Shown piece after piece: positions 26,178 through 35,932 of a stretch of 44,282 bases of DNA. The DNA is taken from the NCBI RefSeq assembly GCF_001705665.1, contig NZ_MDHA01000067.1:1-44282 (forward strand), read 5' to 3'. The first letter of the stretch is position 1. Each line of letters starts with the position of its first letter. The position numbers were made by a program, and so were the translations under genes. The notes beneath the pieces are model-generated. The model was not told the DNA's origin, searched no databases, and saw only the letters and a list, made by a program, of their open reading frames with translations. The DNA comes from Thioclava sp. SK-1 (lineage in GTDB: Bacteria > Pseudomonadota > Alphaproteobacteria > Rhodobacterales > Rhodobacteraceae).

Positions 26178-27698
26178 ATGCCTATGCTGTTTTGGATCAT
26201 TGCCTGCGCCCTTGTGGCCCTGATTGCCGCGCTTTTCGCGCTTGCTGTGTTGCGTCGCGGTCGCGGCGGGGTCTCTGCGGGGGCCTATGATATGCAGGTT
26301 TACCGCGACCAGCTGCGCGAGGTGGAGCGCGATATCGAACGCGGGGTTTTGCCTGTAGAGCAAGCCAAGCAGGTTCGGTTGGAAATTTCGCGCAAGATGC
26401 TGGAGGCGGACCGTATGGCACAGGGGCCTGCGGCGGATGGGCCTGCGCCAATATGGGCCGGGTGGGTCGGTGTGGCCTGTGTTTTGGGGACGTTGTTGGC
26501 CGCATTCGGGCTATATAGTGTGTTGGGTGCCCCAGGGTACGGCGATCAGCCAATTGCTGCGCGCTATGCGTTTGCAGATAAGCTTTACGCCAACCGCCCT
26601 ACCCAGGAAGAAGCCGAAGCCGCACGCCCTGCCGCACCATCGCGTGCAGCGCCCCAGCCAGAGATGATAAGCCTGATGAAGCAACTGCGCGAAGCGGTCG
26701 CACGCAAGCCCGGTGACGTGCAGGGGCTGACCCTTTTGGCGCAATATGAAATGCGGTTGGGCAATTACGTTGCAGGCCACCGCGCGCAGTCAAAATTGAT
26801 TGCCGCGAAAGGCGATACAGCCACAGCACAGGATTACACCGACCTGGGCGAATATCTGACGGTTGCCGCCAATGACATCATCACACGCGATGCCGAAGCC
26901 GCCTTTGCAAAAGCCTTGGATCGCGACCCTGATGATGAGCGTGCACGATATTACATCGGTTTGATGATGGCGCAAAATGGGCGGCCTGACCGTGCTTTTC
27001 AGATCTGGGATCAGGTTCTGCGAAACTCTGCCCCCGATGCGCAATGGGTTCCTGTCATCCGTGAAAATATTCCCACGCTGGCATGGTTGGCCGGTCAGGG
27101 CAATTACACCCTGCCGCCGTCTACCGCAAAAGTGGTCACTGTGAACGATGTCATGCGGGCCATGCGCGCGCCAATGCCGCAGGCACGCGAAGCAATTCTG
27201 CGCGACGGGCTGGAGACCTTGGGTCAACGGTTGGGCGCACAAGGCGGGCCGCCACAGGATTGGGCCGTGATGATTGCAGGCACACAATTGTTAGGCGAAA
27301 CAGATCGCGCGACAGGGATTTATGGTGAGGCACAGGTTGTCTTTAGCACACAGGCCGATGCACTGGCCTTGGTACAAGCTGCCTATGAGGGGCGCTGGCC
27401 CGTGGCCGATTCCACTGCCCCTGCCCCTGATCAGGCACAGATTGATGCGGCCGCCGACATGACACCGCAAGATCGCGATGCAATGATCCGCGGCATGGTG
27501 GATGGGCTGGTGGACCGGCTGCGCAGCGATGGCGGATCCCCAGAAGAATGGGGCCGTGCGGTTGCGTCGCTGGCCACTTTGGGCGATAGCACACAGGCGA
27601 CTGCCCTATTGATCCAAGGTCGCGCGGCGCTGGCCGAGGATGCAACCGGATTGGCCACGCTGAACGCCGCCGCCACAGCAGCAGGAATAACGCCATGA
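26178..27698 (+). CDS. ccmI: Cytochrome c maturation protein CcmI
   Basis: CcmI (CycH) holds the C-terminus of apocytochrome c and brings it to the CcmF/CcmH haem ligase at the periplasmic side of the membrane. The 506-residue protein has two N-terminal membrane helices (about 2-24 and 93-112) with a cytoplasmic helical loop ([15 protein letters not shown]) between them. Periplasmic TPR-like repeats follow from about 160 on (e.g. [19 protein letters not shown]). GAGGA lies before the ATG. It begins a three-gene run with ruvX (ATGA overlap) and a DUF1289 gene. The rest of the ccm genes are not in this window. Confidence 0.93.
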   Translation: MPMLFWIIACALVALIAALFALAVLRRGRGGVSAGAYDMQVYRDQLREVERDIERGVLPVEQAKQVRLEISRKMLEADRMAQGPAADGPAPIWAGWVGVACVLGTLLAAFGLYSVLGAPGYGDQPIAARYAFADKLYANRPTQEEAEAARPAAPSRAAPQPEMISLMKQLREAVARKPGDVQGLTLLAQYEMRLGNYVAGHRAQSKLIAAKGDTATAQDYTDLGEYLTVAANDIITRDAEAAFAKALDRDPDDERARYYIGLMMAQNGRPDRAFQIWDQVLRNSAPDAQWVPVIRENIPTLAWLAGQGNYTLPPSTAKVVTVNDVMRAMRAPMPQAREAILRDGLETLGQRLGAQGGPPQDWAVMIAGTQLLGETDRATGIYGEAQVVFSTQADALALVQAAYEGRWPVADSTAPAPDQAQIDAAADMTPQDRDAMIRGMVDGLVDRLRSDGGSPEEWGRAVASLATLGDSTQATALLIQGRAALAEDATGLATLNAAATAAGITP

Positions 27699-28168
27699 TT
27701 TGCGACACGATGGAGGAATTCGTCCCGCAACTGTTGCCCATGCGTGCTGTGGCCGGGTTGGATCTGGGCACAAAGACGATTGGCGTGGCGATTTCTGACC
27801 GGCTGCGCTCGGTTGCGACGCCAGTGTTGACCATCAAGCGCAAGAAATTTGGGGTGGATGCCGACGCACTGCTAAAGCTGGTGACCGAACGCGAAGTCTG
27901 CGGCATTGTTTTGGGGCTGCCACGCAATATGGATGGATCAGAAGGGCCACGCGCCCAAGCCACCCGCGCCTTTGCCCGCAATCTGGAGCGCCTGACCGAA
28001 TTGCCAATCACCTTTTGGGATGAGCGCCTGTCGACCGTTGCCGCCGAACGCGCGATGCTGGAGGCCGACATGTCACGCGCCAAACGCGCCGAGGCGATTG
28101 ACCATGTTGCAGCCGGGTTTATTTTGCAAGGTGCGTTGGACAGATTGGGCCATATGGCGCGGGGATAA
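27695..28168 (+). CDS. ruvX: Putative Holliday junction resolvase / pre-16S rRNA nuclease RuvX (YqgF)
   Basis: A 157-residue RNase H-fold nuclease. Motif [16 protein letters not shown] (19-34) holds the first catalytic Asp, [12 protein letters not shown] is typical, and [16 protein letters not shown] holds the second acidic pair. YqgF processes the 5' end of 16S rRNA in E. coli; a role in recombination has also been proposed. The ATG overlaps the ccmI stop by four bases. The N-terminal extension ([18 protein letters not shown]) is a little longer than in many homologues. Confidence 0.93.
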   Translation: MICDTMEEFVPQLLPMRAVAGLDLGTKTIGVAISDRLRSVATPVLTIKRKKFGVDADALLKLVTEREVCGIVLGLPRNMDGSEGPRAQATRAFARNLERLTELPITFWDERLSTVAAERAMLEADMSRAKRAEAIDHVAAGFILQGALDRLGHMARG

Positions 28169-28172
28169 TTCC

Positions 28173-28409
28173 ATGAACGATGACATCTGGAAACGCGACG
28201 AGGTGCAAAGCCCCTGCGTCAAGCTGTGTCAAATTCACCCGACAGAGCAGCTGTGCATTGGCTGTTTCCGCACATTGCGCGAAATCGGCGGTTGGTCGCA
28301 AATGTCCGCAGATGAACGCCGCGCAGTGATAGAACAACTGCCTGCCCGTGCACCGCGTTTGCAAAAGCGCCGTGGCGGGCGGGCCCGCAATCGTCCCGGC
28401 AACGCATAG
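28173..28409 (+). CDS. DUF1289 cysteine-motif protein
   Basis: A 78-residue protein. Four cysteines at 15, 19, 28 and 31 (SPCVKLCQ, then LCIGCFRTL) form the DUF1289 pattern and probably bind a metal or an Fe-S cluster. The C-terminal part is basic (QKRRGGRARNR). The function is not known; the family often follows ruvX or ccmI in Rhodobacterales. It starts four bases after the ruvX stop and ends four bases before the convergent CheB-CheR fusion gene. Confidence 0.88.
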   Translation: MNDDIWKRDEVQSPCVKLCQIHPTEQLCIGCFRTLREIGGWSQMSADERRAVIEQLPARAPRLQKRRGGRARNRPGNA

Positions 28410-28413
28410 AGCG

Positions 28414-31050
28414 CTACGCTTTGGTCAATGCCCCGCCAGAAAAAATCAGCACCACTCGCTCTGCCATTGGCGTATCGCCCTCTTGTAAGACAGTATCGGA
28501 CGCGAATTGCGCGATCTGAACACTGACGGACATATCGGATCCACGATAGGTGCCGGTATGAACCTGCGGACGTTGATCGGTTAACACCTGTTGCGTGGCG
28601 GCGATCAAATCCACAAAATCCAATCTTGGCCCGACAACATCCAATCCTCGGCCAATATCTTGCGGCTCTAGCCCAAAAATCTGCCCTGTCAGCGCGCTGA
28701 AACGCCCAATCTGATTTTGCGCAGTAACAAAGATCACGCCGATATTCAGCGCGGCAAAAACATGTTCGGTGCCCTGATTAAGCTCAATCATTTGGCCGAT
28801 TTTTTGTTCATGCTCCGCCGTGACAGAAATCAGCGCCTCATTCACGGCGTGCAGTTCTTCATTAGAGCTTTGCAGTTCTTCATTGGAGGCCTGCAGTTCC
28901 TCATTGGAGGCTTGCAGCTCCTCATTGGAAGCCTGCAATTCCTCACTGCTTGCTTCCAACCGCTCTGTCACATGCTGCAATGTTTCTTCGGTCAGTCGCA
29001 GATCGCGTTCCAATTCATGCACGCGTCTGTTCAGCAGGCTTTGATCATCATGCGACAACGACTGCGCGGCAATCGCGGCGACAGTGTCCTCAGGTACCGC
29101 AGCCATATTTTCGCCGGTCATTTGCAATTGCACCAACATCAGCTTGGGCCCAGCGCGCGTCTCCAACGGTTCAATCGTGACGATACATTGGGACACAGTC
29201 CCATTGACCAGTTCGATTTCAAGCCGGCGCGAATAGGTTACAAGCGCATTTTGACGCAGCTTTTCCATCGCCACATTGATCGGAAATTGCAAATCCCGGT
29301 GGATAATCTCTTCAACCGTCCAATTCGCAAGGTTGTTCATCGTATCAATGAACGCTGCTGCAGCGCCAAACCACGACAAGATCGTTCCTTCAGCCGTGAT
29401 CAGGATAGACGAGGGCGCGTAGCGTTTCAGCAGCGCATCATAGCTGCGGATCAGACTGTCGCGATTGCGCTGATCGTTCATATCGGTGCTGGCGCGGATG
29501 CGGCGCGCATGACCCTGCGTTTCAGCATCTGCCTTTGTCGTCGCGGATCGTTCTATACCACCGATTTTGGTCGGAAACATTGAGCGGTCGACAACCCGGT
29601 GATGAGAATTCTTTTGAAACAACCGCCAGCGGCTGTCGATCACATCAAATTCCTGCGCGAATTTACCCAGGCTTTCGGACGGGCCAAGCAATAAAAAACC
29701 CTCACGCCGCAGCCCGAACAGGAACATCGAGATCACCCGAGATTGGCTTTGCTCCTTTAAATATATCATCAGGTTCCGGCACGAAATCAGATCCAGATGC
29801 ATATAGGGCGGATCGCTTAGAACATCATGAACCGAAAAAACCACCTTTTGGCGCAGCTGCGGATCGACAATATATTGGCCCCGATGATGGCTGAAATACC
29901 GCTCACGAATTTCGGGCGGCACGTTTTGCAACGCCTCGACGGAATAGACCCCAGCAGAGGCAATATCGATCGAATGGCGGTGCACATCCGTGGCAATCAC
30001 CCGCGATTTCCGGGTCACACCACGTTCCCGCATGACCTCGGCCAATTCGATGGCAATCGTATAGGCCTCTTCGCCACTGGCGCAACCGGGAACCCAGATA
30101 CGCAACGGCGTATCAACCCCACTTTCATCGACCAGCTTTTCCAACGCTGCCCGACGCAAAACAGCAATAGAATCAGGATCGCGATAGAATTCCGTCACGC
30201 CGATCAACAAATCTCGATACAGCTCATCCAGCGCAGCGGGGTTGCTTTGCAAAACCTCCAGGTAATCCGACAGCGTGTCATAATTACGCAGCTGCTGACG
30301 CCGAATGATCCGGCGTTCTACATTCGCGGTTTTGTATGCCGAAAAATCGACATGGTGGCTTGTCTCTAAGAGCTTCACAATCGCCAGAATCGTTTGTTCC
30401 ACACCAACCTTGCGCGGGGGGCGCGAGCGTCCCATTTTTAATGTTTCCGCTATAACTTTGGGCATATCGGCTGCGGGCAAGACCCGATCCACCGCCCCGG
30501 CCGCCAAAGCGGCACGCAGCATCGACGGAAAGGCCGCTTCACCCGGAGATTGCACAAATATAGAGCACTCTGCCGCATACAAGCTTTGGGCACCGCGCGC
30601 GCCATCGCTGCCTGCGCCAGACAAAAGCACGGCAATCGTCCGATCTGGGTCACGGGTGGTAAGGGATTGGAAAAGCGTGTCAATTGGCAGGTTCGGCAGC
30701 GGATCTCCACTGGCATATGGCCGCGTCCGAAACACGTCCCCCTCCAGCCGCACCTGTGTACTGGCGCGGTTGATAAAAATTGTATTGGGTTCTAACGGTA
30801 GGCCATCTTCGATATGCTTGATTGCCATTGTCGTTTTTCGCGCCAGCAACTCCGCCATCATCGACCGATAGTCGGGTGACAAATGCTGAATAACGACACA
30901 GCACCAGCCGCTATCGTCAGGAATATGTTCAAAAAACGCCTCAAGCGGTTCCAGCCCCCCTGCGGACGCGCCAATCGCGATTAATGGTAAGCCATTTTCT
31001 GCGCTTCCATCTTCCACTAGGGTGCTTGTGATATCAGTCACAATTTCCAC
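28414..31050 (-). CDS. CheB-CheR-PAS fusion protein, no kinase domain
   Basis: An 878-residue protein. Residues about 22-205 are a CheB methylesterase with triad Ser29 (GASAGG), His56 (IQHLSP) and Asp149 (GAGSDG). Residues about 215-490 are a CheR methyltransferase ([12 protein letters not shown] motif [23 protein letters not shown]). Then come a PAS-like domain (about 555-660), a coiled coil of SNEELQA heptads (about 690-780) and a C-terminal PAS domain. Many such fusions end in a histidine kinase; this one does not. CheB lacks its own receiver. Start codon is GTG at 31050 or at 31041; AAGGA favours the latter. It is divergent from a response-regulator gene. No receptor gene is nearby, so the methylated target is unknown. 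Confidence 0.9.
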   Translation of the reverse strand: MEIVTDITSTLVEDGSAENGLPLIAIGASAGGLEPLEAFFEHIPDDSGWCCVVIQHLSPDYRSMMAELLARKTTMAIKHIEDGLPLEPNTIFINRASTQVRLEGDVFRTRPYASGDPLPNLPIDTLFQSLTTRDPDRTIAVLLSGAGSDGARGAQSLYAAECSIFVQSPGEAAFPSMLRAALAAGAVDRVLPAADMPKVIAETLKMGRSRPPRKVGVEQTILAIVKLLETSHHVDFSAYKTANVERRIIRRQQLRNYDTLSDYLEVLQSNPAALDELYRDLLIGVTEFYRDPDSIAVLRRAALEKLVDESGVDTPLRIWVPGCASGEEAYTIAIELAEVMRERGVTRKSRVIATDVHRHSIDIASAGVYSVEALQNVPPEIRERYFSHHRGQYIVDPQLRQKVVFSVHDVLSDPPYMHLDLISCRNLMIYLKEQSQSRVISMFLFGLRREGFLLLGPSESLGKFAQEFDVIDSRWRLFQKNSHHRVVDRSMFPTKIGGIERSATTKADAETQGHARRIRASTDMNDQRNRDSLIRSYDALLKRYAPSSILITAEGTILSWFGAAAAFIDTMNNLANWTVEEIIHRDLQFPINVAMEKLRQNALVTYSRRLEIELVNGTVSQCIVTIEPLETRAGPKLMLVQLQMTGENMAAVPEDTVAAIAAQSLSHDDQSLLNRRVHELERDLRLTEETLQHVTERLEASSEELQASNEELQASNEELQASNEELQSSNEELHAVNEALISVTAEHEQKIGQMIELNQGTEHVFAALNIGVIFVTAQNQIGRFSALTGQIFGLEPQDIGRGLDVVGPRLDFVDLIAATQQVLTDQRPQVHTGTYRGSDMSVSVQIAQFASDTVLQEGDTPMAERVVLIFSGGALTKA
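28855..28959 (-). repeat. Five tandem 21-base repeats inside the CheB-CheR-PAS gene
   Basis: Five successive 21-base units (28855, 28876, 28897, 28918, 28939), each encoding a seven-residue heptad of the SNEELQA type, differ by only a few bases. They build the coiled coil between the two PAS domains. Such repeats can change number by slippage, which would shift coil length by whole heptads. Confidence 0.85.
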
Positions 31051-31120
31051 TATCCTTATTCACATATCATCTACCATAGTTATCATATACTATCCAAGGT
31101 TCAACCTAAGGGAGAGCATC
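31051..31120. promoter_or_regulatory. AT-rich divergent promoter region
   Basis: This 70-base gap separates the divergent CheB-CheR-PAS and response-regulator genes and is clearly richer in A and T than its surroundings, with several TATC/ATATAC runs. Both promoters must lie here or in the 5' ends of the genes. I cannot assign exact boxes. Confidence 0.5.
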
Positions 31121-31507
31121 ATGGCGCGAATTTTGATCGCTGACGACGATCACGCCTATCTAGACGTGTTTTGCGACGGTATGGCCGCAATGGGCCACGA
31201 AGCCGTTGGCGTCTCACGCGGTGATGCCGCCCTTGACCGTCTGCGCAAAGAAGACTTCGATATCGTATTTTTAGACGTGATCATGCCCGGCGGTGGGGCA
31301 ATCACCTTGGGACATTCGGTGCGCAATATGAATGCCGAATTGCCCATCGTGGTGATCACAGGGCGGCCAGAGCTGGGGCATTCCCCCCTGTTACGCAATG
31401 GATTACGCTTTGCTCAGGCTAAGCTACAAAAAACTGCGTCATTGTCAGAGCTTGATCGGACTGTTCGCCAACTGGCCCCTGCCGCGAACTTAAATTCAAA
31501 CGAGTGA
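31121..31507 (+). CDS. Single-domain response regulator
   Basis: A 128-residue receiver domain with no output domain. Asp52 (IVFLDVIMP) is the phosphoacceptor, Asp8, Asp9 and Asp10 hold the metal, and Thr80 is the switch residue. Lys104 is followed by Thr, not the usual Pro. GGGAGAG precedes the ATG at 31121. It is 16 bases upstream of a hybrid histidine kinase gene and is divergent from the CheB-CheR fusion, so it likely acts as a phosphate relay or phosphate sink between them. Confidence 0.92.
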   Translation: MARILIADDDHAYLDVFCDGMAAMGHEAVGVSRGDAALDRLRKEDFDIVFLDVIMPGGGAITLGHSVRNMNAELPIVVITGRPELGHSPLLRNGLRFAQAKLQKTASLSELDRTVRQLAPAANLNSNE

Positions 31508-31523
31508 TTGCGACCCCAAAGCC

Positions 31524-33902
31524 ATGACCCTGAACGGCCCCGTGTTGCCAAATTCCGCGTTCTCGCCGCAATATCTGGCGGTGGGGCTGACGGTATCGAT
31601 TTTGGGCATCGGTTGTCTTGTGCTGGTGTTTGGATGGGGCTTTGGAATTGATGCGCTGGTAAGGTTGCACCCGGCATGGCCTGCGATGGTTCCGATGACG
31701 GCGGGCTGCATCATCGGTCTGTCGGTTGCAATATTGGTGCGCAGTTTGGCTGCCTGTGCCATCGTGGTGCCGCGCATCCTTGATGTGATCATCCGCGCCG
31801 TTTTGGCCGCTATTATCCTAAGCACAACTTGGAGCATCGTTACCTCTTTCACCGAGCAAACCCATGCACAGACGGACCAAATGTCGCGCGCCACGGCGGC
31901 GGGGCTGCTGTGTCTGGCCCTATCAGCCAGCGCATTTCCTTTCTCAGTTGCCACACTGATGCGCCGTAACAAATGGCGCTATCAACTGGGTGTTGGGGCG
32001 GCGAGTGTGACATTTTGCCTAACCATTATCGCCCTGATCGGCTTTATCTTCGATCAAGAGGCGCTGCGCGGACAGGGCCTGTTCAAAGGTTTGGCGCTAC
32101 ACACCAGCCTATGCCTTTTGATGCTTAGCATTGCGACCTTGATTATTCCGCCCGCCCCCCGCTGGGTCGCCATTTTATGGCAAAACACAGTAGGCGGGCG
32201 CATGGTGCGCCGGGCGCTACCTGTCGCGATACTAGGGCCAGTTTTTCTGTGTTTCATCGCGCTGCGCGTGACCGAAAGCGGCATTTTGAACCCCAATATT
32301 CGTTTGGCGGCTTTGGCGGCGGGTATGGCGATCTTGTCCGGCCTGCTTTCGATACGCGCCGGGCGGTTCCATGACATTCAATTTGCCGCAAACCTACATG
32401 AAGAGCGCCGGCTAAAAGACGCGCTGAATGGGCTGCAGGCCGCTGTTTTTGTGTTTGACCGCACAGGCGGCTTGCAACTGACCAATCTTGCCGCGGATAA
32501 ATTGGTGGGCGATGGTGGATCGGCCAAAGACTGGCTGTTGAGAGAGCATTTCCATGACCTGAGCGACCGACATCTGCTATCTGGGCCAAGCCACCCGATG
32601 ACGCAACTTATGCAAAGCGCGACCGCCACCGACCTTTTCGCGGGTTGGCGCGATCGGCAAGGCGCAGAACATGCCTTTCATTTCTCTGTGGCGCATAGTG
32701 ACCTAAGCAATCGGCTGATTTTGACGATCACCGATGAAACCCAAGGTTGGTTGCTGCGCGAAAACCTGTCGCGCACCGAACGGATGAATGCAATCGGACA
32801 GATGGCTGGGGGCATTGCACATGAACTGGCCAATATTTTAGGCGTTGTCCGCCTATCCTCAGACACTGCGCAATTGCTGGCGCAAGAACCCACCGTGGCG
32901 CATCAATTGACTGCGATTCAAAGCGCGTGCGACCGGGGTGGCGATCTGGCGAACCGTCTGTTGGACCTGTCGCGCGCCCCCAGCGACACGGCCCCACGCA
33001 GCAACCCACTGACCATCATTCAAGAAGCGGTGGCGCTGTTGAGTCCGGCTTTACCGCCATCGATCACGCTGACAACGCAGTTGCCGGACACGGCCCCCAA
33101 CATCGCGCTTTCCGCCACAGATTTCCAAGGCGCAGTGCTGAACCTTGTGCTGAACGCGCGCAACGCGATCAAGGACACCAATGCAAGTGGGGTAATCACC
33201 CTATCTCTGTGGGTGGATGAAGCGTCAGTGCATATGCGCATACAAGACGATGGTCCGGGCATGAACGACAGTGTATTAGCCCGCGCGACCGAGCCATTCT
33301 TTACAACCCGCACCGGCAAGGGCGGCACAGGTCTGGGGCTGTCGATGATCGACATGCGTGCCACACAGCTGGGCGGCACATTCACATTGCGCAATCTTGA
33401 TCCGGTGGGTTTTGAAGCCACTTTAACCTTGCCCCATGTGATCAACGATCCACTGGGCAACCCGCAAAACGGCGCCGACGACCTGCCGTCCCTGCCTGTA
33501 GACCTGACCGGGTTACGGATCATGATGGTTGAAGATGACCCCCATTTGCACAATGTCATGGATGAGGCTCTGCGCTCGTTAGGGGCGCATGTAATCCGCG
33601 CACAAGCCGCCCTTCCCGCCTTGGAACAGTTAGAGCATCTGCCTGAGCTTGATCTTCTTTTGACTGACATCATCTTGCCCGGCGATATGGATGGTCATGC
33701 TTTGGCGGCAAAGGTGGTGCAGCGCTATCCCGGCCTGCCCGTTATCTATCTGTCGGGCTATACGGATCCACTTAGCCGCAACGGGCGCGTCGTACCTGGG
33801 CTGGTGCTGCGCAAACCTGTTGACCTGATCACCTTGGCGAATACGCTTGCGCTTAGTCTGCCACAGCGCGCTCAGGCCGAAAGGCCCGCCATATCCACCT
33901 GA
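31524..33902 (+). CDS. Membrane hybrid histidine kinase with C-terminal receiver
   Basis: A 792-residue sensor. Residues about 15-280 contain about eight membrane helices in a block I cannot name. A PAS-like segment follows (about 295-405). The HisKA dimerisation box has phosphorylatable His433 (GGIAHELANILG). The ATPase domain has NLVLNARNAIKD, DDGPGMN and GTGLGLSM. A receiver domain at about 665-785 has MVEDDPH and phosphoacceptor Asp715 (LLTDIILPGDMDG), with LSGYT and LRKPV. The N-to-L change in ANILG (usually NN.L) is mild. It starts 16 bases after the response regulator. Its 3' end overlaps the convergent GGDEF-EAL gene by 31 bases. Confidence 0.93.
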   Translation: MTLNGPVLPNSAFSPQYLAVGLTVSILGIGCLVLVFGWGFGIDALVRLHPAWPAMVPMTAGCIIGLSVAILVRSLAACAIVVPRILDVIIRAVLAAIILSTTWSIVTSFTEQTHAQTDQMSRATAAGLLCLALSASAFPFSVATLMRRNKWRYQLGVGAASVTFCLTIIALIGFIFDQEALRGQGLFKGLALHTSLCLLMLSIATLIIPPAPRWVAILWQNTVGGRMVRRALPVAILGPVFLCFIALRVTESGILNPNIRLAALAAGMAILSGLLSIRAGRFHDIQFAANLHEERRLKDALNGLQAAVFVFDRTGGLQLTNLAADKLVGDGGSAKDWLLREHFHDLSDRHLLSGPSHPMTQLMQSATATDLFAGWRDRQGAEHAFHFSVAHSDLSNRLILTITDETQGWLLRENLSRTERMNAIGQMAGGIAHELANILGVVRLSSDTAQLLAQEPTVAHQLTAIQSACDRGGDLANRLLDLSRAPSDTAPRSNPLTIIQEAVALLSPALPPSITLTTQLPDTAPNIALSATDFQGAVLNLVLNARNAIKDTNASGVITLSLWVDEASVHMRIQDDGPGMNDSVLARATEPFFTTRTGKGGTGLGLSMIDMRATQLGGTFTLRNLDPVGFEATLTLPHVINDPLGNPQNGADDLPSLPVDLTGLRIMMVEDDPHLHNVMDEALRSLGAHVIRAQAALPALEQLEHLPELDLLLTDIILPGDMDGHALAAKVVQRYPGLPVIYLSGYTDPLSRNGRVVPGLVLRKPVDLITLANTLALSLPQRAQAERPAIST

Positions 33903-35716
33903 CCATCCGTCTGCGGCATCTGTGCCATAGACACCGGTCGCGAAAAGATAAATCCCTGCGCCATATCGCAGCCGACATCACGAACCAGATGCAATTGCTC
34001 TGCGGTTTCCACTCCTTCGGCCACCACCTGAAATCCGCAAGCACGCGCGATCGACACCATTGCCTCAATCACCGCGCGTGCATGGGGGCGGCTTGTGGGG
34101 CTTTGAACGAAATAGCGATCAATCTTCAAAACATCTACGGGCCAATCATCCAGATGGCGCAGCCCGCCGTAGCCGGTGCCGAAGTCATCCAGCGCCACTT
34201 TGGCACCGCGCATACGCAGCTCTGACAAGGTGCGATAGATCTGCCCATTCCGATCGCCCAGCATCACCCGCTCTGTCACCTCCAGGGTGATCCGCTCCCA
34301 GCTGACCTCGTGATCGCTTAGGCTGGATTGCAGATCAAAGACAAACTCCGGGTTCATTAGGTCAAATGACGTCAGATTTACGGCAATGTCGCATTTTGCC
34401 AGCTCGGGCTGGTGCGCCTGTGCGCGGGTGATCGTGGCCAAAGCGCTGTCGATCATCACCCGCGTCAATTGTTCCGACAACAGATGATCATTAAAAGCGG
34501 CCGGAAACATATCTGGAGTTAAAATACCCTGCTGCGGATCATCCCAGCGGCTGAGAACCTCAAACCCGGCGCGCGCGCCACTGGCCAAATCATAAATCGG
34601 CTGAAAGAACGGAACAATCTGGCGCTGCAGCAAGGCTTTGCGAAACCGCGAATTGATCACCCCCATGTTAAAGCGATCATGATGGTGGGGGTCAAAAATC
34701 GTGCTGGTTGCGCGGCCCATTCGTTTGGACACATAAAGGGCAACATCGGCACGTTCAAACAACGCGTTGAAATCACGCGCATGATTGGGAAACAGGCTGA
34801 CGCCCATGCTGACGCGGCCAATATCGGGCTTGCCCAAAATCGCAATGCTGCGCTGCACCGCGGCACGCGCCCGCACGATCAGCCCATCCAGATAGGCGCC
34901 ACTGGTCTGCGGCAGTTCCAGTAAAATGCCAAACTCATCCCCGCCCAGACGGCCAATAATCGCGCTATCGGGCACTGCCGTGCGCAAGGCCTGCGCCATG
35001 GAACGCAAATAGGTATCCCCGAACTTATGCCCATACAGGTCGTTGATCGCTTTGAAATGGTCGATGTCCAACACGATCAACGCATATTTTTGCGCGTCAT
35101 TTGTCAGCCTTTGGCGCGACTTGGCCTCAAACGACGCGGAATTTTCCAAACGTGTCAACGGATCGGTTTCGGATTTGCGGCGCAGGGCAGCGGCCTGCAT
35201 CTCGGACCGGGCCAATGTCTCCATCAACTGCCGCCGTTCGGCAAAAGCCTCCAATGCCCCGGCAATTGTGTCGGTCAGCAAATCAATCGCGTGGATCTGG
35301 TCGGACTTAGGGGCGTCGCGCGGCGCAAATACCATCGTCAAACGGCCCAAAGGCTCCCCTTGAGAAGACCAAAGACACCGGCCATATAGCGCCAGCCCCC
35401 CCCCGAAAGTAGCGCGCAAAACACCGCCACTGCGAGGCAGCACCCCAGTGCGCAACGCCTGGGCATCCTGGGTCAACCGCAATTCATCGGACATGTCTTT
35501 GATTGCTGCAGCCATCGCCGGATCGACATCGGCAGTTTGCTGCATTTTGGTGCGCACGGTGTCAAACATATCCCCCAGATCGACCGCGGGATCAATCACA
35601 CAGGCTTGGGCGCTGCAAAGGGCACAGGCGGTCTCGCTCAATTGATCCAATAGATCCGCAAGATCAGACCCAAAGTCTGGCGTGTCCCGCACGATCGGAT
35701 ACATCATTTGCTTCAC
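33872..35716 (-). CDS. GGDEF-EAL protein, cyclic-di-GMP turnover
   Basis: A 614-residue protein. Residues 1-160 are a sensor-like region with a Cys cluster (ACALCSAQAC), resembling a GAF-type domain. The GGDEF domain (about 175-335) has an intact RLGGDEF active site but no RxxD inhibitory site before it. The EAL domain (about 350-600) has EVL instead of EAL, yet keeps the other catalytic residues: VNLTS, LEVTE, DDFGTG, LKIDR, AEGVE and QGF. Both synthesis and breakdown of cyclic-di-GMP are thus possible. It is convergent with and overlaps the hybrid kinase gene by 31 bases. Confidence 0.93.
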   Translation of the reverse strand: MKQMMYPIVRDTPDFGSDLADLLDQLSETACALCSAQACVIDPAVDLGDMFDTVRTKMQQTADVDPAMAAAIKDMSDELRLTQDAQALRTGVLPRSGGVLRATFGGGLALYGRCLWSSQGEPLGRLTMVFAPRDAPKSDQIHAIDLLTDTIAGALEAFAERRQLMETLARSEMQAAALRRKSETDPLTRLENSASFEAKSRQRLTNDAQKYALIVLDIDHFKAINDLYGHKFGDTYLRSMAQALRTAVPDSAIIGRLGGDEFGILLELPQTSGAYLDGLIVRARAAVQRSIAILGKPDIGRVSMGVSLFPNHARDFNALFERADVALYVSKRMGRATSTIFDPHHHDRFNMGVINSRFRKALLQRQIVPFFQPIYDLASGARAGFEVLSRWDDPQQGILTPDMFPAAFNDHLLSEQLTRVMIDSALATITRAQAHQPELAKCDIAVNLTSFDLMNPEFVFDLQSSLSDHEVSWERITLEVTERVMLGDRNGQIYRTLSELRMRGAKVALDDFGTGYGGLRHLDDWPVDVLKIDRYFVQSPTSRPHARAVIEAMVSIARACGFQVVAEGVETAEQLHLVRDVGCDMAQGFIFSRPVSMAQMPQTDGQVDMAGLSA

Positions 35717-35784
35717 GCGTTTTCCTCATTCACATTTGGCAACCACCACATGGTGGAACCACGGCCAAACTGGCCAGCACTGAG

Positions 35785-35796
35785 AACACGCGTGTT
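35785..35796. promoter_or_regulatory. 12-bp perfect palindrome upstream of the GGDEF-EAL gene
   Basis: AACACGCGTGTT lies 69 bases before the GGDEF-EAL start, within a 216-base gap that otherwise shows no gene. The right half is re-used in a second overlapping symmetry, CGTGTTACACG (35791-35801). A dimeric regulator site is plausible; the regulator is not identified. Confidence 0.4.
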
Positions 35797-35932
35797 ACAC
35801 GCAATAAACACTATAAATAGCAGGCCAAAACAATCACAGCCCGTTTAAATCAGACATATCTGAGCAAGCTTTTCGGGCGATGACAAATCAAATTTGCACA
35901 GTTTGGTCAAATTAATAAAATTAAGCGGTAAA

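Noticed and set aside
28855-28959. Short tandem repeats as a possible CRISPR array
   Set aside because: There are no spacers; the 21-base units are contiguous and code for heptads of a coiled coil.
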